Shown: positions 17,408 through 27,472, counted from the first letter of the stretch. The stretch is 64,000 nt of DNA from Mycolicibacterium brisbanense (GCF_001570425.1 NZ_BCSX01000003.1:1-64000), one strand, 5' to 3'. Translations and numbers: made by a program. The notes: generated from the letters alone by a model not told the origin.

Positions 17408-18867
17408 CGCGGGTCGAGGGTCTCGTCGACGTCGCTGTCGGTGCTCGACAGTTCGGCGGTCAGGCTTGCGCCGATCCGCCTGGCCAGTCCGGGCGCGACG
17501 AGCACCACGGCCAGCCCGGTCAGGCACCACAACCCGGCGATGAGGGGGAAATAGGAGATCGGCGCCTTCTGCCCGGTGGACTGCACGTAGAACACGTAGG
17601 CCAGGTAGGCGATCGATGCGACGGGTATCACGGCCTGCCACAACGGAATCGGGGCGCGCCGCGACACGATGAACCGCACCACACCGGTGCCGGCCACGGC
17701 GTAGACCACCAGGACGCACAGGACACCAAGTGTGGCGTACCAGTAGTACGCGTCGAAACCGGCGACTCCGCCGATACTCAATGCGATATCGAGGGCGGCC
17801 GCGACAGCCAGCACGGTGAGCAGCGCGACAACCGGTGCCCTGGTGTGCGGGTTGGTTCGGGCCAGCGCCTTGGGGCCGAAGCCGTCGCGGGCCAGGGCGA
17901 ACACCAGCCGGCTGGCGGCCGCGGACGAGCTGAGCGCCGACGCGAAGCCCGCCGCGAATGCGCTGAACCCGACGACCAACGCGAACCACGTTCCGATGAA
18001 CCGTTCCGACAGGGTGGACACCGAGGATGCGCTGGCGGAGAACCCGTCGATCCCGTCTGAGCCGTGCGCGAAGCCGATGGTCTGGGCGTACATGACGAAC
18101 ACGAACAGCAGACCGGTGAGCAGGACGCTGCCTATGAGAGCGCGGGGGATGTTGCGCTTGGGGTTGTCGGTTTCCTCTCCGAGTGCCGCGCACGCTTCGA
18201 AGCCGGCCCACGACAGGAACGCGAACACCGATGCCGTGGCGATCTCACTCGCCGGCGCGCCGCCGAAGGTGAAGAGGGACAGGTCGAATGCCGCCCCGGC
18301 GCCGGCATCTGCCGAGGTGCGGGCCACGATGACCACGGCGAGGATCGTCATGCAGGCGATCCCGATGCCTTCGACGATCAGCAGCGTGCGGGCGGTGACC
18401 CGGGATTCACGGCTGTTGAACACCGCGCAGGCGACCGCGGTCAGCAGCGCGACGACGATCCACGGCACGGAGACCTTGATGCCGGCGGCGTCGAGGAAAG
18501 CCTGCAGGAAGACTCCGGTGGCGGCCATCGTGCAGGCAGCGAAGAACACGTACGTGCCCAGCAGGGCGAAGCCGCCGAAAAACCCGGCGCGGGGCCCCAA
18601 AGTGACGCCTGCCAGCGCGTACACCGACCCTGCGTGGTTGAAGTGCTGGGTCAGCCGCCAGAACCCGTAGGCGATGGCCATCACCGCGACGAACCCGATG
18701 AGAAACACCAGCGGCACCGATTTGCCGACCAGGGTGGCCACGCCCTGGCCGTTGAGGCTCATCGCCAGGGTCGGGCCCATGAGACCGACGGAGAGGGCAA
18801 GCGCCTCCCACAGCTTGAGCTTGCTGCGCGGGGCCAGCGTGGACTCCGGTGATGTGGTCTGGGACAT
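17404..18867 (-). CDS. APC family amino acid/amine permease
   Basis: Inner-membrane secondary transporter, about 487 aa with 12 hydrophobic segments. The start of the core LWEALALSVGLMGPTLAMSLNG is the APC superfamily TM1 break motif, and SWAGFEACAALGEETDNPKRNIPRALIGS is the conserved TM6–loop signature. The ATG at 18867 (MSQTTSPES) is chosen because AGGAAG lies about 6 nt upstream; a further ATG at 18879 has no RBS. First gene of a minus-strand operon with the GS-like ligase, M20 hydrolase and decarboxylase, suggesting uptake of an amine or amino acid. Confidence 0.88.
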   Translation of the reverse strand: MSQTTSPESTLAPRSKLKLWEALALSVGLMGPTLAMSLNGQGVATLVGKSVPLVFLIGFVAVMAIAYGFWRLTQHFNHAGSVYALAGVTLGPRAGFFGGFALLGTYVFFAACTMAATGVFLQAFLDAAGIKVSVPWIVVALLTAVACAVFNSRESRVTARTLLIVEGIGIACMTILAVVIVARTSADAGAGAAFDLSLFTFGGAPASEIATASVFAFLSWAGFEACAALGEETDNPKRNIPRALIGSVLLTGLLFVFVMYAQTIGFAHGSDGIDGFSASASSVSTLSERFIGTWFALVVGFSAFAAGFASALSSSAAASRLVFALARDGFGPKALARTNPHTRAPVVALLTVLAVAAALDIALSIGGVAGFDAYYWYATLGVLCVLVVYAVAGTGVVRFIVSRRAPIPLWQAVIPVASIAYLAYVFYVQSTGQKAPISYFPLIAGLWCLTGLAVVLVAPGLARRIGASLTAELSSTDSDVDETLDPR

Positions 18868-18918
18868 GGGCTTCCTCATGGCGTTGCGGCGGCAGGACGG
18901 CCGGTGGATGTTTCATTT

Positions 18919-18995
18919 GTTACACAGACGCGTGATGTAACGGACAGATGTTATCTGCATTACATCGAAACTTGTCAAGAGTTCGGCTGTAATAT
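18919..18995. promoter_or_regulatory. operator region between permease operon and RpiR regulator
   Basis: Nested dyads: GTTACA/TGTAAC (18919–18924/18936–18941), GATGTAA/TTACATC (18934–18940/18960–18966), and CAGAT-GTT-ATCTG (18945–18957). TAATAT (18990–18995) ends 7 nt before the regulator ATG, a leaderless -10. The repeated GTTACA-type half sites between divergent genes are likely binding sites for the RpiR-type regulator. Confidence 0.55.
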
Positions 18996-19002
18996 TTGTT
19001 TC

Positions 19003-19893
19003 ATGGCTGTCCGCCCCGTCTCGGAGGTGCTCCGGCAGAATCTGGCGGGATTCACTCCCGCGGAACGCAAAGTCGCCCGCGAGTTGCTCGCCGATTACCC
19101 GCGCGCGGGCCTGGAAACGGTGGCCCGACTTGCGCAGCGCGCCGACGTCAGTGCGCCGAGTGTGGTGCGGCTGGTGACCAAGCTCGGCTACAACGGCTTT
19201 CCTGATTTTCAGGAGCACTTACGCCAGGAAGTCGCTGCTCGCTCGAAATCCGCTCTGGCGCAGTACACAGACCGTCCGCCGCACCCACCGGATGACAGCC
19301 CGCCCCACGGCGGCGTGCTGGCTCGCGCCGAGGAGGTGCTCACCGTGGGAATCCGTCAGACATTCGAAGCGGTGCCACCCGATCGGCTGGTGGCCGCCGT
19401 GAACCTGATCTGTGATCCCGCGCGCCGTGTCTTCACCATCGGTGGGCGCTTCAGCGGTCATGCGGCCGGCTATCTGAACGCCCACCTGCAGCTGCTCCGC
19501 CCGACGAGCGCGGCCGTTCCCGGCGAAGCCATGGATCGCGCCGCCCTGCTGCTCGACATCGGCCGGCGCGACGTCGTCATTGCCTACGACTTCCGTCGAT
19601 ATCAGCACGACATCGTGGCTTTCGGGCTGGCGGCTCAGGGCCAGGGGGCCGCCCTGATCGTCTTCACCGACCCATGGTTGTCACCGCTGGCTGTCAATGC
19701 GGACGTCGTGTTTCCGTGCACGGTCACCGCACCGTCGCCGTTCGACTCGCTGAGCCCGGCGCTGGCCATGACCGAGGCGCTGATCGCCGCGGTCATCGAC
19801 CGCCTGGGTGACACATCGCGTCGGCGTATCGAGCGTTTCGAATCGCTTCAGCGTGACCTCACACCCCAGACCGATTCCGGTGACAGCCCGTGA
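19003..19893 (+). CDS. MurR/RpiR family transcriptional regulator
   Basis: 296 aa with an N-terminal HTH_6 domain (LAGFTPAERKVARELLADYP, then VARLAQRADVSAPSVVRLVTKLGYNGFPDFQ, ~12–75) and a C-terminal SIS sugar-isomerase fold (FTIGGRFSGHAAGYL and DVVIAYDFRRYQHD, ~120–270). SIS domains usually bind phosphosugars or metabolites. Start is ATG 19003 (MAVRPVSEVL), just after a TAATAT box; an upstream in-frame start at 18904 lies within the operator region. Divergent from the permease operon, so probably its regulator. It ends 49 nt before nadE. Confidence 0.87.
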   Translation: MAVRPVSEVLRQNLAGFTPAERKVARELLADYPRAGLETVARLAQRADVSAPSVVRLVTKLGYNGFPDFQEHLRQEVAARSKSALAQYTDRPPHPPDDSPPHGGVLARAEEVLTVGIRQTFEAVPPDRLVAAVNLICDPARRVFTIGGRFSGHAAGYLNAHLQLLRPTSAAVPGEAMDRAALLLDIGRRDVVIAYDFRRYQHDIVAFGLAAQGQGAALIVFTDPWLSPLAVNADVVFPCTVTAPSPFDSLSPALAMTEALIAAVIDRLGDTSRRRIERFESLQRDLTPQTDSGDSP

Positions 19894-19942
19894 GCGGGTG
19901 GTTGACCAAGATATTCGCCCGGCGCGGGTGACAATGGAGGCG

Positions 19943-21985
19943 ATGGACTTCTACTCCGCTTACCGGCATGGTTTCGCCCGGGTCGCTGCGTGCACCCTTC
20001 ACACCGCGTTGGCGGACCCGCCGGCCAACGCCGAATCAGTGCTTCGACTGGCCCAGGCCTGCCACGACGACGGAGTGGCCGTCGCGGTCTTTCCCGAGCT
20101 GACGCTGTCCGGGTATTCGATCGAGGACATCCTCCTGCAGGACACGCTGCTGGACTCCGTGCAGGAGGCGCTCGTCGAGATCGTCGCGGCCTCGGCCGTC
20201 CTGACACCCGTGCTCGTGGTCGGCGCCCCGCTGCGCCACGGGCACCGGATCTACAACACCGCCGTGGTCATTCACCGCGGCGCCGTGCTCGGGGTGGCGC
20301 CGAAGTCTTATCTGCCCACCTATCGCGAGTTCTACGAGCGCCGGCAGGCCGCGGCGGGCGACGATGTGCGCGGCACCATCCGGGTCGCCGGTGCCGACGC
20401 GCCGTTCGGGCCCGACCTGCTGTTCGTGGCTTCGGACCTGCCGGGGCTGGTCCTGCATGTCGAGATCTGTGAGGACATGTTCGTCCCGGTCCCGCCCAGT
20501 GCCCAGGCCGCGCTGGCCGGTGCGACGGTGCTCGCCAACCTCTCGGGCAGCCCGATCACCGTCGGCCGGGCCGAGGATCGTTGTCTGTTGGCCCGGTCGG
20601 CGTCGGCGCGTTGCCTCGCGGCCTACATCTATGCCGCCGCAGGCGAGGGTGAATCCACCACCGACCTGGCCTGGGACGGCCAGACCATGATCTGGGAGAA
20701 CGGGCTGCTGCTGGCCGAGACCGAGCGGTTCCCGCGCGGCGAACGGCGGTCGGTCGCCGACGTGGACCTTGACCTCTTGCGCGCCGAGCGGCTCCGCATG
20801 GGCACGTTCGACGACAACGCACGGCACTACCGTGCCGTCGGTGATGCCTTCCGGCGCATCGAGTTTCAGCTCGACCCGCCGACCGGCGACATCGGGCTGC
20901 TGCGCGAGGTCGAGCGGTTCCCGTTCGTGCCTGCGGATCCGCAACGGCTGCAACAGGATTGCTACGAGGCGTACAACATCCAGGTGTCGGGTCTTGAGCA
21001 GCGGCTGCGGGCGCTGAACTACCCCAAGGTCGTCATCGGGGTGTCCGGCGGGCTCGATTCCACCCACGCCCTGATCGTTGCCGCCCGTTCCATGGACCGC
21101 GAATCCCGGCCCCGCAGTGACATTCTCGCGTTCACGATGCCCGGGTTTGCCACCGGTGACCACACCAAGAACAACGCGACGCGGCTGGCGGAGGCGCTCG
21201 GCGTCACCTTCGCAGAACTCGACATCACGAGTACCGCCGAGGTGATGCTGGCCGGTCTGGATCATCCGTACGCCCGAGGCGAGAAGGTCTACGACGTCAC
21301 GTTCGAGAACGTGCAAGCCGGTCTGCGCACCGACTATCTGTTCCGGCTCGCCAACCAGCGCGGCGGCATCGTGCTGGGCACCGGGGACCTCTCCGAGCTG
21401 GCCCTGGGTTGGTCGACCTACGGTGTCGGCGATCAGATGTCCCATTACAACGTCAACGGCGGCGTCCCGAAAACCCTGATCCAGCACCTCATCCGGTGGG
21501 TCATCTCATCGGGACAGTTCGAGGCCGACGTGAACGCGGTATTGCAGTCGGTGCTGGACACCGAGATCACCCCCGAGCTGGTGCCGACCGAAGCGGGGGA
21601 GCAGATCCAGAGCAGCGAGGCCAAGGTCGGACCCTATGCGCTGCAGGACTTTTCGCTGTTCCAGGTGCTGCGCTACGGGTTCAGTCCGGCCAAGGTGGCC
21701 TTCTTGGCCTGGCATGCCTGGCATGATCCGGGTGTGGGTGACTGGCCTGCCGGATTCCCCGAGGACAAGCGACCGACCTACTCGCTCAAGGAGATCCGGC
21801 ACTGGCTGCAGGTGTTCGCCCAGCGCTTCTACTCGTTCTCCCAGTTCAAGCGTTCGGCACTGCCCAACGGTCCGAAGGTGTCGGCCGGCGGCTCGCTGTC
21901 ACCCCGTGGTGACTGGCGGGCGCCGTCGGACATGTCGGCGCGGATCTGGCTCGACGAGATCGAGCGGGAGATCCCGGAGGGTTAG
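19943..21985 (+). CDS. nadE: glutamine-dependent NAD+ synthetase
   Basis: Final step of NAD synthesis, amidating NaAD with ammonia channelled from glutamine. 680 aa, matching the ~679-aa mycobacterial enzyme. N-terminal nitrilase-type glutaminase with catalytic triad seen as VFPELTLSG (Glu), [11 protein letters not shown] (Lys) and EICEDMF (Cys, ~176). The C-terminal synthetase has the P-loop [13 protein letters not shown] (~366) and the [13 protein letters not shown] segment. The start [11 protein letters not shown] at 19943 matches the known mycobacterial N-terminus; GGAGG lies only 2 nt upstream, so an in-frame ATG at 19934 cannot be excluded. It overlaps the convergent enoyl-CoA hydratase gene by 4 nt. 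Confidence 0.96.
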   Translation: MDFYSAYRHGFARVAACTLHTALADPPANAESVLRLAQACHDDGVAVAVFPELTLSGYSIEDILLQDTLLDSVQEALVEIVAASAVLTPVLVVGAPLRHGHRIYNTAVVIHRGAVLGVAPKSYLPTYREFYERRQAAAGDDVRGTIRVAGADAPFGPDLLFVASDLPGLVLHVEICEDMFVPVPPSAQAALAGATVLANLSGSPITVGRAEDRCLLARSASARCLAAYIYAAAGEGESTTDLAWDGQTMIWENGLLLAETERFPRGERRSVADVDLDLLRAERLRMGTFDDNARHYRAVGDAFRRIEFQLDPPTGDIGLLREVERFPFVPADPQRLQQDCYEAYNIQVSGLEQRLRALNYPKVVIGVSGGLDSTHALIVAARSMDRESRPRSDILAFTMPGFATGDHTKNNATRLAEALGVTFAELDITSTAEVMLAGLDHPYARGEKVYDVTFENVQAGLRTDYLFRLANQRGGIVLGTGDLSELALGWSTYGVGDQMSHYNVNGGVPKTLIQHLIRWVISSGQFEADVNAVLQSVLDTEITPELVPTEAGEQIQSSEAKVGPYALQDFSLFQVLRYGFSPAKVAFLAWHAWHDPGVGDWPAGFPEDKRPTYSLKEIRHWLQVFAQRFYSFSQFKRSALPNGPKVSAGGSLSPRGDWRAPSDMSARIWLDEIEREIPEG

Positions 21986-22806
21986 AGACGGCCCTCGGTA
22001 CGCAACTGCGGGTGAACCCAGTCCGGCGAACGGCGTTGCTTGAACGCCATGAAGCCCTCGGTCGCCTCGGCGCCGCTGTAGCTGGCCTTCATGCCGATCC
22101 GGTCGTAGAGCCCCAGGTAGTTGTCCAGGCTGGATTTCACGACTCCGCGGGCCCGCGGTGCGGTCCGGCAGCACTGGCCCAGTACCTCACGCGCAGCGTC
22201 CGCGAGTTCCTCGTGCGGGACGACGCGCGCCACCATGCCCCAGTCCACCGCCTCGGCGGCCGACAACGTGCGCCCGGTGAACATCAGGTCGCGGGTGCGG
22301 ACAGGCCCGATCAACCGGGCCAGCATCTGGCTGTAGTAGGTGTCGGCGATGCCGCGGTAGAGCTCGGGCACCCGGAACGTGGCCCGATCGCTCACCACGG
22401 CCATGTCGCTGCAGATCGCGATCTGCAGCCCGCCGCCCTGGCACAGCCCGTTGACCGCACTAACCACCGGCTTGACCGACTGCCGCAGGGTCTCGAACGG
22501 CGTGACATCCATGGACAGTGCTGCGCCGAAGCTCATCCAGTCGTCGACGCCGTCGCCGCCGCCGAGGTCACCGCCCGGCGCGAACACATCGCCGGTGCCC
22601 GTGATGAGCAGGCCGGCCAGGTCGGGATCGGCTTCGACATGGGTGACCGCGTAGCGAATCCCGAAGTACATCGCCGGGGTCATCGCGTTGCGGGCCGCGG
22701 GACGATCGAGGGTGACGACGCCGAACGGCCCCTGTCGCTCGAACCTCAGATAGGGCGTGCCGAGCCAGTCGCCCTCGGGAGGTCGCGGGGTGTGTCCCGA
22801 TGTCAT
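21982..22806 (-). CDS. enoyl-CoA hydratase/isomerase family protein
   Basis: Crotonase-fold enzyme, 274 aa. It contains VTLDRPAARNAMTPAMY, the oxyanion-hole segment ITGTGDVFAPGGDLGG and the second oxyanion Gly region VNGLCQGGGLQIAICSDMAV. The two Glu residues used for hydration are not clearly in place (Asp/Gly and Glu in FRVPELYRGI), so isomerase or another crotonase reaction is possible. Monocistronic or with the ribokinase gene upstream on the minus strand. Substrate unknown. Confidence 0.85.
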   Translation of the reverse strand: MTSGHTPRPPEGDWLGTPYLRFERQGPFGVVTLDRPAARNAMTPAMYFGIRYAVTHVEADPDLAGLLITGTGDVFAPGGDLGGGDGVDDWMSFGAALSMDVTPFETLRQSVKPVVSAVNGLCQGGGLQIAICSDMAVVSDRATFRVPELYRGIADTYYSQMLARLIGPVRTRDLMFTGRTLSAAEAVDWGMVARVVPHEELADAAREVLGQCCRTAPRARGVVKSSLDNYLGLYDRIGMKASYSGAEATEGFMAFKQRRSPDWVHPQLRTEGRL

Positions 22807-22851
22807 GAACGCCGACTATAACGGCAACGGTATCGCCTTCAGTTCAGTGCT

Positions 22852-23712
22852 TCAGCGGGCCAGCATCGCGTCGATGTCCGCCCCGGTCGGGGCGCAGTCA
22901 CCCGCGCCGCGCACCCGTGTCGCGAGGGCGCCGGCCGCACACGCGCGGCGCAGCGCGTCCTCGAACCCCGAGCGCCAATCGGCAGCCAGCACACCGGCGA
23001 ACACGTCGCCCGCTCCGGTGGTGTCCACCGCCCGGACGGCCGGTGCGTGCACGTCGAATCGCTCGTCGGCGCCGATGTAGCTCGCTCCCCGCGAACCCCG
23101 GGTGATCACCAGATGGTTTACCGGCCAATGCCATTCGGCGGCTTCGGACTCGTTGACCACCACCACGTCGACCACTTCGGACAACGCCAGCAGGTCATGG
23201 GCCTGGGTCCCCGTGGGTGACGCGTTGAGAATGACGACCGCACCGGCAGCCCGGGCGAGCCGGGCCGCGGCGATCGCAGTCGCCGGAGGGATCTCCAACT
23301 GCATCAACACCACCTCGGCGGAGGTGATGGCGGCGCGGGCAGCGGCGGACTTGACCTCGACATGCGCGTTGGCGCCGGGCGCCACCACGATGCTGTTCTC
23401 GCCGCCGGCCTCGACGACGATGGCCGCCGACCCGCTCGGCCCGGGCACGGTCGCAACCGCGTCCAGGCCGACGCCGTTGGCCCGCAGATGAGCGCGCAGG
23501 GATTCGGCGACCGGATCGTCGCCGAGTGCGGCGACCAAACTGACCGCGGCCCCGGCGCGTGCCGCGGCGACCGCCTGATTACCGCCCTTGCCGCCCGAGG
23601 CCGACATCAGCGACGACGCCAGCACGGTCTGACCCGGTTTGGGCAGAGCCGGTACGGCAAACGTGAGATCCGCATTGACGCTTCCGACCACGCACACCCG
23701 TGAGGACGCCAT
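22852..23712 (-). CDS. rbsK: ribokinase (PfkB family)
   Basis: Phosphorylates ribose (or a related sugar or nucleoside) with ATP. 286 aa. Signatures: VVGSVNADLTFAV at the start, SGGKGGNQAVAAARAGA (PfkB signature 1) and the C-terminal AVDTTGAGDVFAGVLA with the catalytic Asp. ATG 23712 gives MASSRVCVVGS, the natural start; the frame continues far upstream antisense to proA and is not used. The position between nadE and proA matches Rv2436 rbsK of M. tuberculosis. Confidence 0.9.
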   Translation of the reverse strand: MASSRVCVVGSVNADLTFAVPALPKPGQTVLASSLMSASGGKGGNQAVAAARAGAAVSLVAALGDDPVAESLRAHLRANGVGLDAVATVPGPSGSAAIVVEAGGENSIVVAPGANAHVEVKSAAARAAITSAEVVLMQLEIPPATAIAAARLARAAGAVVILNASPTGTQAHDLLALSEVVDVVVVNESEAAEWHWPVNHLVITRGSRGASYIGADERFDVHAPAVRAVDTTGAGDVFAGVLAADWRSGFEDALRRACAAGALATRVRGAGDCAPTGADIDAMLAR

Positions 23713-23773
23713 AGTCGACAACGCTAAACCAGTCGGGTGCTGACACGTGTCGAGCTCTCCTGAACACCTCCGA

Positions 23774-23785
23774 TACCCTGGGACG
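23774..23785 (+). promoter_or_regulatory. -10 element and probable leaderless start of proA
   Basis: TACCCT (23774–23779) ends 6 nt before the proA ATG (23786), which places the transcript start at the start codon. No RBS is visible. The -35 is weak. Confidence 0.5.
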
Positions 23786-25045
23786 ATGAGTGTGCAGACA
23801 CCCGCCGTGAGTGCGCCGACGCAGGATTTGCGGGAGCAGGTGCACGAGGCTGCCCGGCGCGCCCGGGTCGCGGCACGCACCCTGGCCACACTGAACACCG
23901 CAACCAAGAACCGTGCGCTGCACGCGGCGGCCGACAGTGTGCTGGCCAGCGCCGACGCCGTGCTGGCGGCCAATGCAGGCGACCTCGACGCGGCCCGGGA
24001 CGCGGGTACGCCCGAGGCGATGCTGGACCGGCTGGCGCTCAACAAACAACGCATCGACGGCATCGCCGCGGGCCTGCGCCAGGTGGCCGGGCTGCCCGAT
24101 CCGATCGGTGAGGTGTTGCGCGGGCGCACGCTGCCCAACGGCTTGCAGCTGCGTCAGCAGCGCGTGCCGCTCGGCGTGGTGGGCATGGTCTACGAGGGCC
24201 GGCCCAACGTCACGGTCGACGCGTTCGGGCTGACGCTCAAATCCGGCAATGCGGCGCTGCTGCGCGGCAGTTCCTCGGCGGTGCGCTCCAACGAGGCACT
24301 GGTGCATGCCCTGCGCACCGCTCTGGTGGCCGAGGGGCTGCCCGCCGACGCCGTGCAGTTGCTGCCGAGCCACGACCGGGCCAGCGTGACGCATCTGATC
24401 CAGGCCCGCGGTCTGGTCGACGTGGTGATCCCGCGTGGCGGGGCCGGTCTGATCGACGCCGTGGTGCGCGACGCGCAAGTGCCGACCATCGAGACCGGCG
24501 TCGGCAATTGCCATGTCTACGTTCATGAATCGGCAGACCTCGAGCTGGCCGAGAAGATCCTGCTGAACTCCAAGACCCGGCGGCCCAGCGTCTGCAACTC
24601 CGCCGAGTCGCTGTTGGTCGACGCCGCCATCGCCGATGTGGCGGTGCCGCGGCTGGTAGCGGCGCTGCAGGATGCCGGTGTCACCGTGCACGCCGACCCG
24701 TCCGAGGACGAACTGCGCGCGGAATTCCTGTCGATGGACATCGCGCTGGCCGTGGTCGACGGCGTCGACGCCGCGATCGCGCACGTCAACGAATACGGCA
24801 CCGGGCACACCGAGGCCATCGTGACGACGGATCTCGCTGCGGCGCAACGGTTCACCGAACGGGTCGATGCGGCCGCGGTGATGGTCAACGCCTCCACGGC
24901 GTTCACCGACGGCGAGCAGTTCGGCTTCGGCGCCGAGATCGGCATCTCGACCCAGAAGCTGCATGCCCGCGGCCCGATGGGGCTGCCCGAACTGACCTCG
25001 ACGAAATGGATCGTATGGGGCGACGGTCAGACCCGGCCGTCCTAG
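23786..25045 (+). CDS. proA: gamma-glutamyl phosphate reductase
   Basis: Second proline-synthesis step: NADPH-dependent reduction of gamma-glutamyl phosphate to the semialdehyde. 419 aa. Aldehyde-dehydrogenase-fold motifs: [32 protein letters not shown], and the catalytic Cys in [15 protein letters not shown] (~270). The ATG at 23786 ([10 protein letters not shown]) follows a TACCCT box by 6 nt with no RBS, suggesting a leaderless message; an upstream GTG at 23747 lies before the predicted transcript start. MoxR follows 19 nt downstream. Confidence 0.96.
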   Translation: MSVQTPAVSAPTQDLREQVHEAARRARVAARTLATLNTATKNRALHAAADSVLASADAVLAANAGDLDAARDAGTPEAMLDRLALNKQRIDGIAAGLRQVAGLPDPIGEVLRGRTLPNGLQLRQQRVPLGVVGMVYEGRPNVTVDAFGLTLKSGNAALLRGSSSAVRSNEALVHALRTALVAEGLPADAVQLLPSHDRASVTHLIQARGLVDVVIPRGGAGLIDAVVRDAQVPTIETGVGNCHVYVHESADLELAEKILLNSKTRRPSVCNSAESLLVDAAIADVAVPRLVAALQDAGVTVHADPSEDELRAEFLSMDIALAVVDGVDAAIAHVNEYGTGHTEAIVTTDLAAAQRFTERVDAAAVMVNASTAFTDGEQFGFGAEIGISTQKLHARGPMGLPELTSTKWIVWGDGQTRPS

Positions 25046-25064
25046 ACAACCAAGGGAGAACCAC

Positions 25065-25967
25065 GTGAGCGTGCCCGCGCGCCCGGCGCCGCTGTTCGCC
25101 GACATCGACGATGTCGCGCGGCGGCTGGCCGAAACCGGATACCTGCCCGATACCGCCACGGCCACAGCGGTTTTCCTCGCCGACCGGCTCGGCAAGCCAC
25201 TGCTGGTGGAGGGGCCGGCCGGGGTGGGCAAGACCGAACTGGCCCGCGCGGTCGCGCAGACCACCGGCAGCGAACTGGTGCGGCTCCAGTGCTACGAGGG
25301 CGTCGACGAGGCCCGCGCACTTTACGAGTGGAACCACGCCAAGCAGATCCTGCGCATCCAGGCGGGCCAAGGCTCGATTGCCGGCTCCGCCGGCGGTGGC
25401 GACTGGGATCAGACCAAGATGGACGTGTTCAGCGAGGAATTCCTGCTGAGCCGCCCGCTGCTGACCGCGATCCGGCGCACCGATCCGACAGTGCTGCTGA
25501 TCGACGAGACAGACAAGGCCGACATCGAGATCGAAGGCCTGCTGCTGGAGGTGCTGTCCGACTTCGCGGTCACCGTGCCGGAGCTGGGCACCATCACCGC
25601 CGAGCGGCCGCCGTTCGTGCTGCTGACCTCCAACGCCACCCGCGAATTGTCCGAGGCGCTCAAGCGTCGTTGCTTGTTCCTGCACATCGACTTTCCCGAC
25701 GCCGACCTCGAGCGGCGCATCTTGCTGTCCCGGGTCCCGGAACTGCCCGAGCACATCGCCGCCGAACTCGTGCGGATCATCGGAGTGTTGCGGGGCATGC
25801 AGCTCAAGAAGCTCCCATCGGTCGCCGAGACCATCGACTGGGGCCGCACCGTCCTGGCCCTCGGACTGGACACCATCGACGACGCGATGATCGCCGCCAC
25901 GCTCGGCGTGGTGCTCAAACACCAGTCCGATCAGCAGCGAGCCGCCGGGGAGCTGAGGCTCAACTGA
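25065..25967 (+). CDS. MoxR-family AAA+ ATPase
   Basis: Chaperone-like AAA ATPase, 300 aa. Walker A GPAGVGKTELARAVAQ (~46), Walker B LLIDETDKAD (~145), sensor LLTSNATRELSEALKRRC. GTG 25065 has the RBS AAGGGAG. Its TGA overlaps the ATG of the VWA gene by 1 nt (TGATG). MoxR proteins usually work with a VWA-domain partner to mature or insert metal into a target complex; the downstream gene supplies that partner. Corresponds in position to Rv2426c. Confidence 0.92.
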   Translation: MSVPARPAPLFADIDDVARRLAETGYLPDTATATAVFLADRLGKPLLVEGPAGVGKTELARAVAQTTGSELVRLQCYEGVDEARALYEWNHAKQILRIQAGQGSIAGSAGGGDWDQTKMDVFSEEFLLSRPLLTAIRRTDPTVLLIDETDKADIEIEGLLLEVLSDFAVTVPELGTITAERPPFVLLTSNATRELSEALKRRCLFLHIDFPDADLERRILLSRVPELPEHIAAELVRIIGVLRGMQLKKLPSVAETIDWGRTVLALGLDTIDDAMIAATLGVVLKHQSDQQRAAGELRLN

Positions 25968-27412
25968 TGGCCGCTCGCCGGATTCGACCACCGCAGCCGC
26001 TGGCCCCCCACGGCCTGCCGGGACATCTCGTCGAGTTCGTCGAAGCCCTGCGCAAGCAAGGCATCTCGGTCGGCCCGTCGGAGACGGTGGATGCGGGCCG
26101 GGTGATGACGGTGCTGGGATTGGGGGACCGCGAGGCCCTGCGCGAGGGTATCGCGTGCGCAGTCCTGCGCCGTGCCGACCACCGCGACACCTACGACGCG
26201 ATGTTCGATCTGTTCTTCCCCGCTGCGCTGGGGGCGCGCACCGTGCTGTCGGACGACGACGCGCCGGACGACCAGCCACACCAGCTGCCGCCGGAGGATG
26301 TCGAGGCCATGCGGGCCGCGCTGGTGCAAATGCTTTCCGACAACGAGGATCTGGCCAGCCTCGACGATCGGTTGGCCGCGATGATCGCCCAGATCGTCGA
26401 GGCCTACGGCCGGTACACGTCGAGCCGCGGGCCGTCGTACTCGTCGTATCAGGCGCTCAAGGCCATGAGCCTGGACGATCTGGAGGGCCGGCTGCTCGCC
26501 GGGCTCCTGGCCCCGTACGGCGACGAGCCAACGCCCACCCAAGAAGAGATCGCCAAAGCGATGGCTGCGCAACGGATCTCACAGCTGCGCAAGATGGTCG
26601 AGGCGGAGACCAAACGCCGCACCGCCGAACAGCTGGGCCGCGAGCACGTCCAGATGTACGGTGTGCCGCAGCTCGCCGAGAACGTCGAATTCCTGCGCGC
26701 CTCAGGCGAACAGCTGCGCCAGATGCGCAAGACCGTCGCGCCGCTGGCCCGCACCCTGGCGACCCGGCTGGCCGCGCGGCGGCGTCGCTCCCGAGCAGGC
26801 GAGATCGACCTGCGCAAGACGCTGCGCAAGTCCATGTCGACCGGCGGCGTGCCGATCGACGTGGTGCTCAAAAAGCCGCACCCCGCCCGGCCCGAACTGG
26901 TCGTGCTGTGTGACGTGTCCGGCTCGGTCGCCGGTTTCAGCCACTTCACGCTCATGCTGGTGGCGGCTCTGCGTCAGCAGTTTTCCCGCGTCCGCGTCTT
27001 CGCCTTCATCGACACCACCGACGAGGTCACCGAGCTGTTCGGCCCGGAAGCCGACCTGGCGGTCGCGGTGCAACGCATCACCCGGGAGGCCGGCGTGTAC
27101 ACCCGCGACGGGCACTCCGATTACGGGCATGCGTTCGTATCGTTCTTGGAGAAGTTCCCGGGTGTGCTCTCACCGCGCAGTTCGCTGCTGGTGCTCGGAG
27201 ACGGGCGCAACAACTACCGCAATCCGCAGGCCGACCTGCTGGCGCACATGGTGTCGGCGAGCAGGCACGCGCACTGGCTCAACCCCGAGCCGAGGCACCT
27301 GTGGGGCAGCGGGGACTCGGCGGCACCCAAGTACGGCGAGGTGATCACCATGCACGAGTGCCGCTCGGCCAAGCAGCTGGCCTCGGTCATCGACGGGCTG
27401 CTGCCGGTCTGA
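25967..27412 (+). CDS. VWA domain-containing protein (CoxE-like), MoxR partner
   Basis: 481 aa. The N-terminal helical part (~1–280) is followed by a CoxE-type von Willebrand A domain with the MIDAS start LVVLCDVSGSVAGFS (~310; D-x-S-x-S pattern) and later DGRNNYRNP. Co-translated with the MoxR ATPase (TGATG overlap). The pair is a known two-gene module for maturing enzymes or cell-envelope complexes; no obvious client gene is adjacent here. Corresponds to Rv2425c. A GC-rich hairpin follows the stop. Confidence 0.88.
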   Translation: MAARRIRPPQPLAPHGLPGHLVEFVEALRKQGISVGPSETVDAGRVMTVLGLGDREALREGIACAVLRRADHRDTYDAMFDLFFPAALGARTVLSDDDAPDDQPHQLPPEDVEAMRAALVQMLSDNEDLASLDDRLAAMIAQIVEAYGRYTSSRGPSYSSYQALKAMSLDDLEGRLLAGLLAPYGDEPTPTQEEIAKAMAAQRISQLRKMVEAETKRRTAEQLGREHVQMYGVPQLAENVEFLRASGEQLRQMRKTVAPLARTLATRLAARRRRSRAGEIDLRKTLRKSMSTGGVPIDVVLKKPHPARPELVVLCDVSGSVAGFSHFTLMLVAALRQQFSRVRVFAFIDTTDEVTELFGPEADLAVAVQRITREAGVYTRDGHSDYGHAFVSFLEKFPGVLSPRSSLLVLGDGRNNYRNPQADLLAHMVSASRHAHWLNPEPRHLWGSGDSAAPKYGEVITMHECRSAKQLASVIDGLLPV

Positions 27413-27421
27413 GTCAGCGCC

Positions 27422-27436
27422 CGGCCGCAGCGGCCG
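27422..27436 (+). terminator. GC-rich hairpin after the VWA gene
   Basis: CGGCCGC-A-GCGGCCG is a perfect 7-bp stem located 10 nt after the VWA stop and before the nadD promoter. There is no T tract on the + strand (AAAA follows), so termination is uncertain. Confidence 0.35.
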
Positions 27437-27472
27437 AAAACCGCCATTCATGAGGCCGAACCACCCCTGCCG

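Noticed and set aside
17408..18211. N-terminal extension of the GS-like frame
   Set aside because: It overlaps the permease gene in another frame and has no similarity to ligases.
23713..24138. N-terminal extension of the ribokinase frame
   Set aside because: It is antisense to proA; the PfkB family start is at 23712.
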